From Comamonadaceae bacterium (lineage in GTDB: Bacteria; Pseudomonadota; Gammaproteobacteria; Burkholderiales; Burkholderiaceae): a DNA stretch of 7,283 nt. The stretch is from NCBI GenBank assembly GCA_947505995.1, contig CANNNB010000116.1, forward strand, positions 1 through 7,283. Direction: 5' to 3'. The notes beneath the pieces are model-generated. The model searched no databases, was not told the origin of the DNA, and saw only the letters and a program-made list of their open reading frames with translations. Of the stretch, positions 6,067 through 7,283 are shown piece by piece. The first letter of the stretch is position 1, and every line of letters begins with the position of its first letter. Position numbers and translations under genes: made by a program.

Positions 6067-6176
6067 ATACGCCTTGTCTGTGCAGATTAAACAAGGGTCA
6101 TGGTCAACTGAGCCAAAATGAGGCTAGCCTCATCCAATTAACCGCCAAGCTCAGGTTGATAACTGACAATGTCAGA
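6067..6176. other. Convergent spacer rich in inverted repeats
   Basis: These 110 bases between convergent genes hold serial and nested inverted repeats. CCTTGT/ACAAGG spans 6072-6096. An outer pair TCAACTGAGC (6104-6113) and GCTCAGGTTGA (6149-6159), with one bulge, encloses a perfect 16-base palindrome (6118-6133). CTGACA/TGTCAG with a 1-base centre spans 6163-6175, ending just before the fhs stop codon. The likely role is termination for both genes, although no strong T-run follows on the plus strand. Confidence 0.55.
6115..6135 (-). terminator. Possible intrinsic terminator of fhs
   Basis: On the minus strand the hairpin ATGAGG-CTAG-CCTCAT can be lengthened by two G-U pairs and runs into a short TTTT. 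It lies about 40 bases past the fhs stop. The T-run is short, so it may be weak or Rho-assisted. Confidence 0.35.
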
Positions 6177-7283
6177 TCAAAAAAGACCAATGATCTTGCC
6201 ATCAGGACCGACATCAATGGCACATGCAGATGGCACCTTGGGCAAGCCTGGCATTGTCATGATATCGCCGCAAACCATCACGACAAACTGCGCTCCTGCT
6301 GCCAATCGAACTTCGCGAATGTTCACCATATGCCCTGATGGCGCACCGCGCAAAGAAGGATCAGTTGAGAAGGAATACTGCGTCTTTGCAACACACACCG
6401 GGTAGTTTCCGTATGACTCTTGCAGTTTGTTGATTTGGACACGTACTTTAGCATCGGCCGTTATATCTGATGCACCATAGATCTTTGTCGCAATGGCTTT
6501 CATCTTGTCCCACAACGGCTCGCTGTCTTGGTAGACAAACTTGAAGCTGCTAGGCTGCTCGCACAGGCGAACCACTTCATGGGCCAGGTCTGCAGCACCT
6601 TTACCGCCCTCAGCCCAATGTCTTGCCAGAATAACTTTCACGCCCTTTTGGGCCAGCTTGTCCATCAACAACTTGACTTCTGCATCTGTGTCTTCAGTAC
6701 GGTGATTGATAGCCACCACACATGCTAGGCCGTAATGGTTTTTAATATTATTGACATGCCGTTCGATATTGGCAATGCCCTTTTCAAGTGCCTGCAGGTC
6801 CTCTTGGCCTAGCGCCTTCACATCTACACCGCCATGGAATTTCAAAGCGCGAATGGTTGCGACCAAGACAGCGGCAGCAGGTTTCAGGCCTGCCTTGCGG
6901 CACTTGATGTCGACAAATTTCTCTGCGCCTAAGTCAGCACCAAACCCAGCCTCGGTAACCACATAATCGGCCAGCTTCAATGCAGTCTTGGTTGCCAAGA
7001 CAGAGTTGCATCCGTGCGCAATGTTGGCAAAGGGGCCACCATGAATGAGGGCCGGAGAATGCTCAAGTGTTTGCACCAAGTTGGGCGCTAAGGCGTCTTT
7101 GAGCAAAGCTGCCATAGCGCCGTGCGTTTTCAATTGCCTTGCAAGAATTGGCTCTTGATCCCTTGTGTAGCCACACACAATGTTGCCTAAGCGTTCCTTC
7201 AAGTCATTGATGGAAGTGGCCAAGCAAAATATCGCCATGACCTCTGAGGCCACCACAATGTCAAAGCCATCTTGGCGCGGAAA
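6177..7283 (-). CDS. Formate-tetrahydrofolate ligase, C-terminal part (cut by window edge)
   Basis: Fhs (formyltetrahydrofolate synthetase) is a cytoplasmic enzyme that joins formate to tetrahydrofolate with ATP, giving 10-formyl-THF for one-carbon metabolism. The frame stays open to base 7283, so the start lies outside the window. The 368 visible residues are roughly the last two-thirds of a protein usually near 557 residues. The N-terminal ATP-binding P-loop is not in view. Recognisable segments are [16 protein letters not shown] at the left end, the family signature [13 protein letters not shown] at fragment residues 82-94, [11 protein letters not shown], and [16 protein letters not shown]. 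The C-terminal [22 protein letters not shown] is typical and intact. There is no frameshift in the visible part. It converges on the hydratase operon and is probably an independent transcription unit without functional connection to it. Confidence 0.97.
   Translation of the reverse strand, partial: FPRQDGFDIVVASEVMAIFCLATSINDLKERLGNIVCGYTRDQEPILARQLKTHGAMAALLKDALAPNLVQTLEHSPALIHGGPFANIAHGCNSVLATKTALKLADYVVTEAGFGADLGAEKFVDIKCRKAGLKPAAAVLVATIRALKFHGGVDVKALGQEDLQALEKGIANIERHVNNIKNHYGLACVVAINHRTEDTDAEVKLLMDKLAQKGVKVILARHWAEGGKGAADLAHEVVRLCEQPSSFKFVYQDSEPLWDKMKAIATKIYGASDITADAKVRVQINKLQESYGNYPVCVAKTQYSFSTDPSLRGAPSGHMVNIREVRLAAGAQFVVMVCGDIMTMPGLPKVPSACAIDVGPDGKIIGLF

Noticed and set aside
6057..6405. 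Plus-strand open frames across the convergent spacer and fhs 3' end
   Set aside because: They mostly lie antisense to the conserved fhs C terminus and show no recognisable protein features.
1..7283. CRISPR array, tRNA, rRNA, insertion sequence or prophage attachment site
   Set aside because: No regularly spaced direct repeats, tRNA-like cloverleaf, transposase or integrase reading frame was seen on either strand.

Overview
This 7.3-kb chromosomal window probably comes from a betaproteobacterium, most likely a Burkholderiales member. The main evidence is a Bug/TctC-type solute-binding protein, a family greatly expanded in that group, next to small catabolic genes and a formate-tetrahydrofolate ligase. 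Base composition is moderate and uneven. I cannot name genus or species from the sequence alone.

Layout. Positions 1-307 are AT-rich and hold no convincing complete gene, only small inverted repeats. On the minus strand lie a periplasmic solute-binding-fold protein without an export signal (1283-2002, read first) and, 15 bases downstream, a lipoprotein alpha/beta hydrolase (308-1267). The stretch 2003-2137 is a divergent promoter region. From it a compact plus-strand operon runs to 6066: Bug/TctC binding protein, isocitrate lyase/PEP mutase-family lyase, LeuC-like hydratase large subunit, and LeuD-like small subunit. Gaps in it are 11 bases, a 4-base ATGA overlap, and 1 base. A convergent, hairpin-rich spacer (6067-6176) separates it from the minus-strand 3' part of fhs, which runs off the right edge.

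How the genes may work together. The four-gene operon resembles a carboxylate catabolic cassette. The binding protein would capture a di- or tricarboxylate. The aconitase-superfamily pair would hydrate an unsaturated acid to a 2-hydroxy acid. The lyase, which keeps the catalytic KKCGH loop and the metal-binding aspartates, would split the C-C bond. The closest described logic is dimethylmaleate hydratase (DmdAB) plus 2,3-dimethylmalate lyase (Dml) in clostridial nicotinate fermentation. The hydratase subunits depart from canonical LeuC/LeuD at several motif positions, so they are probably not the leucine-biosynthesis enzyme. The actual substrate cannot be read from the sequence.
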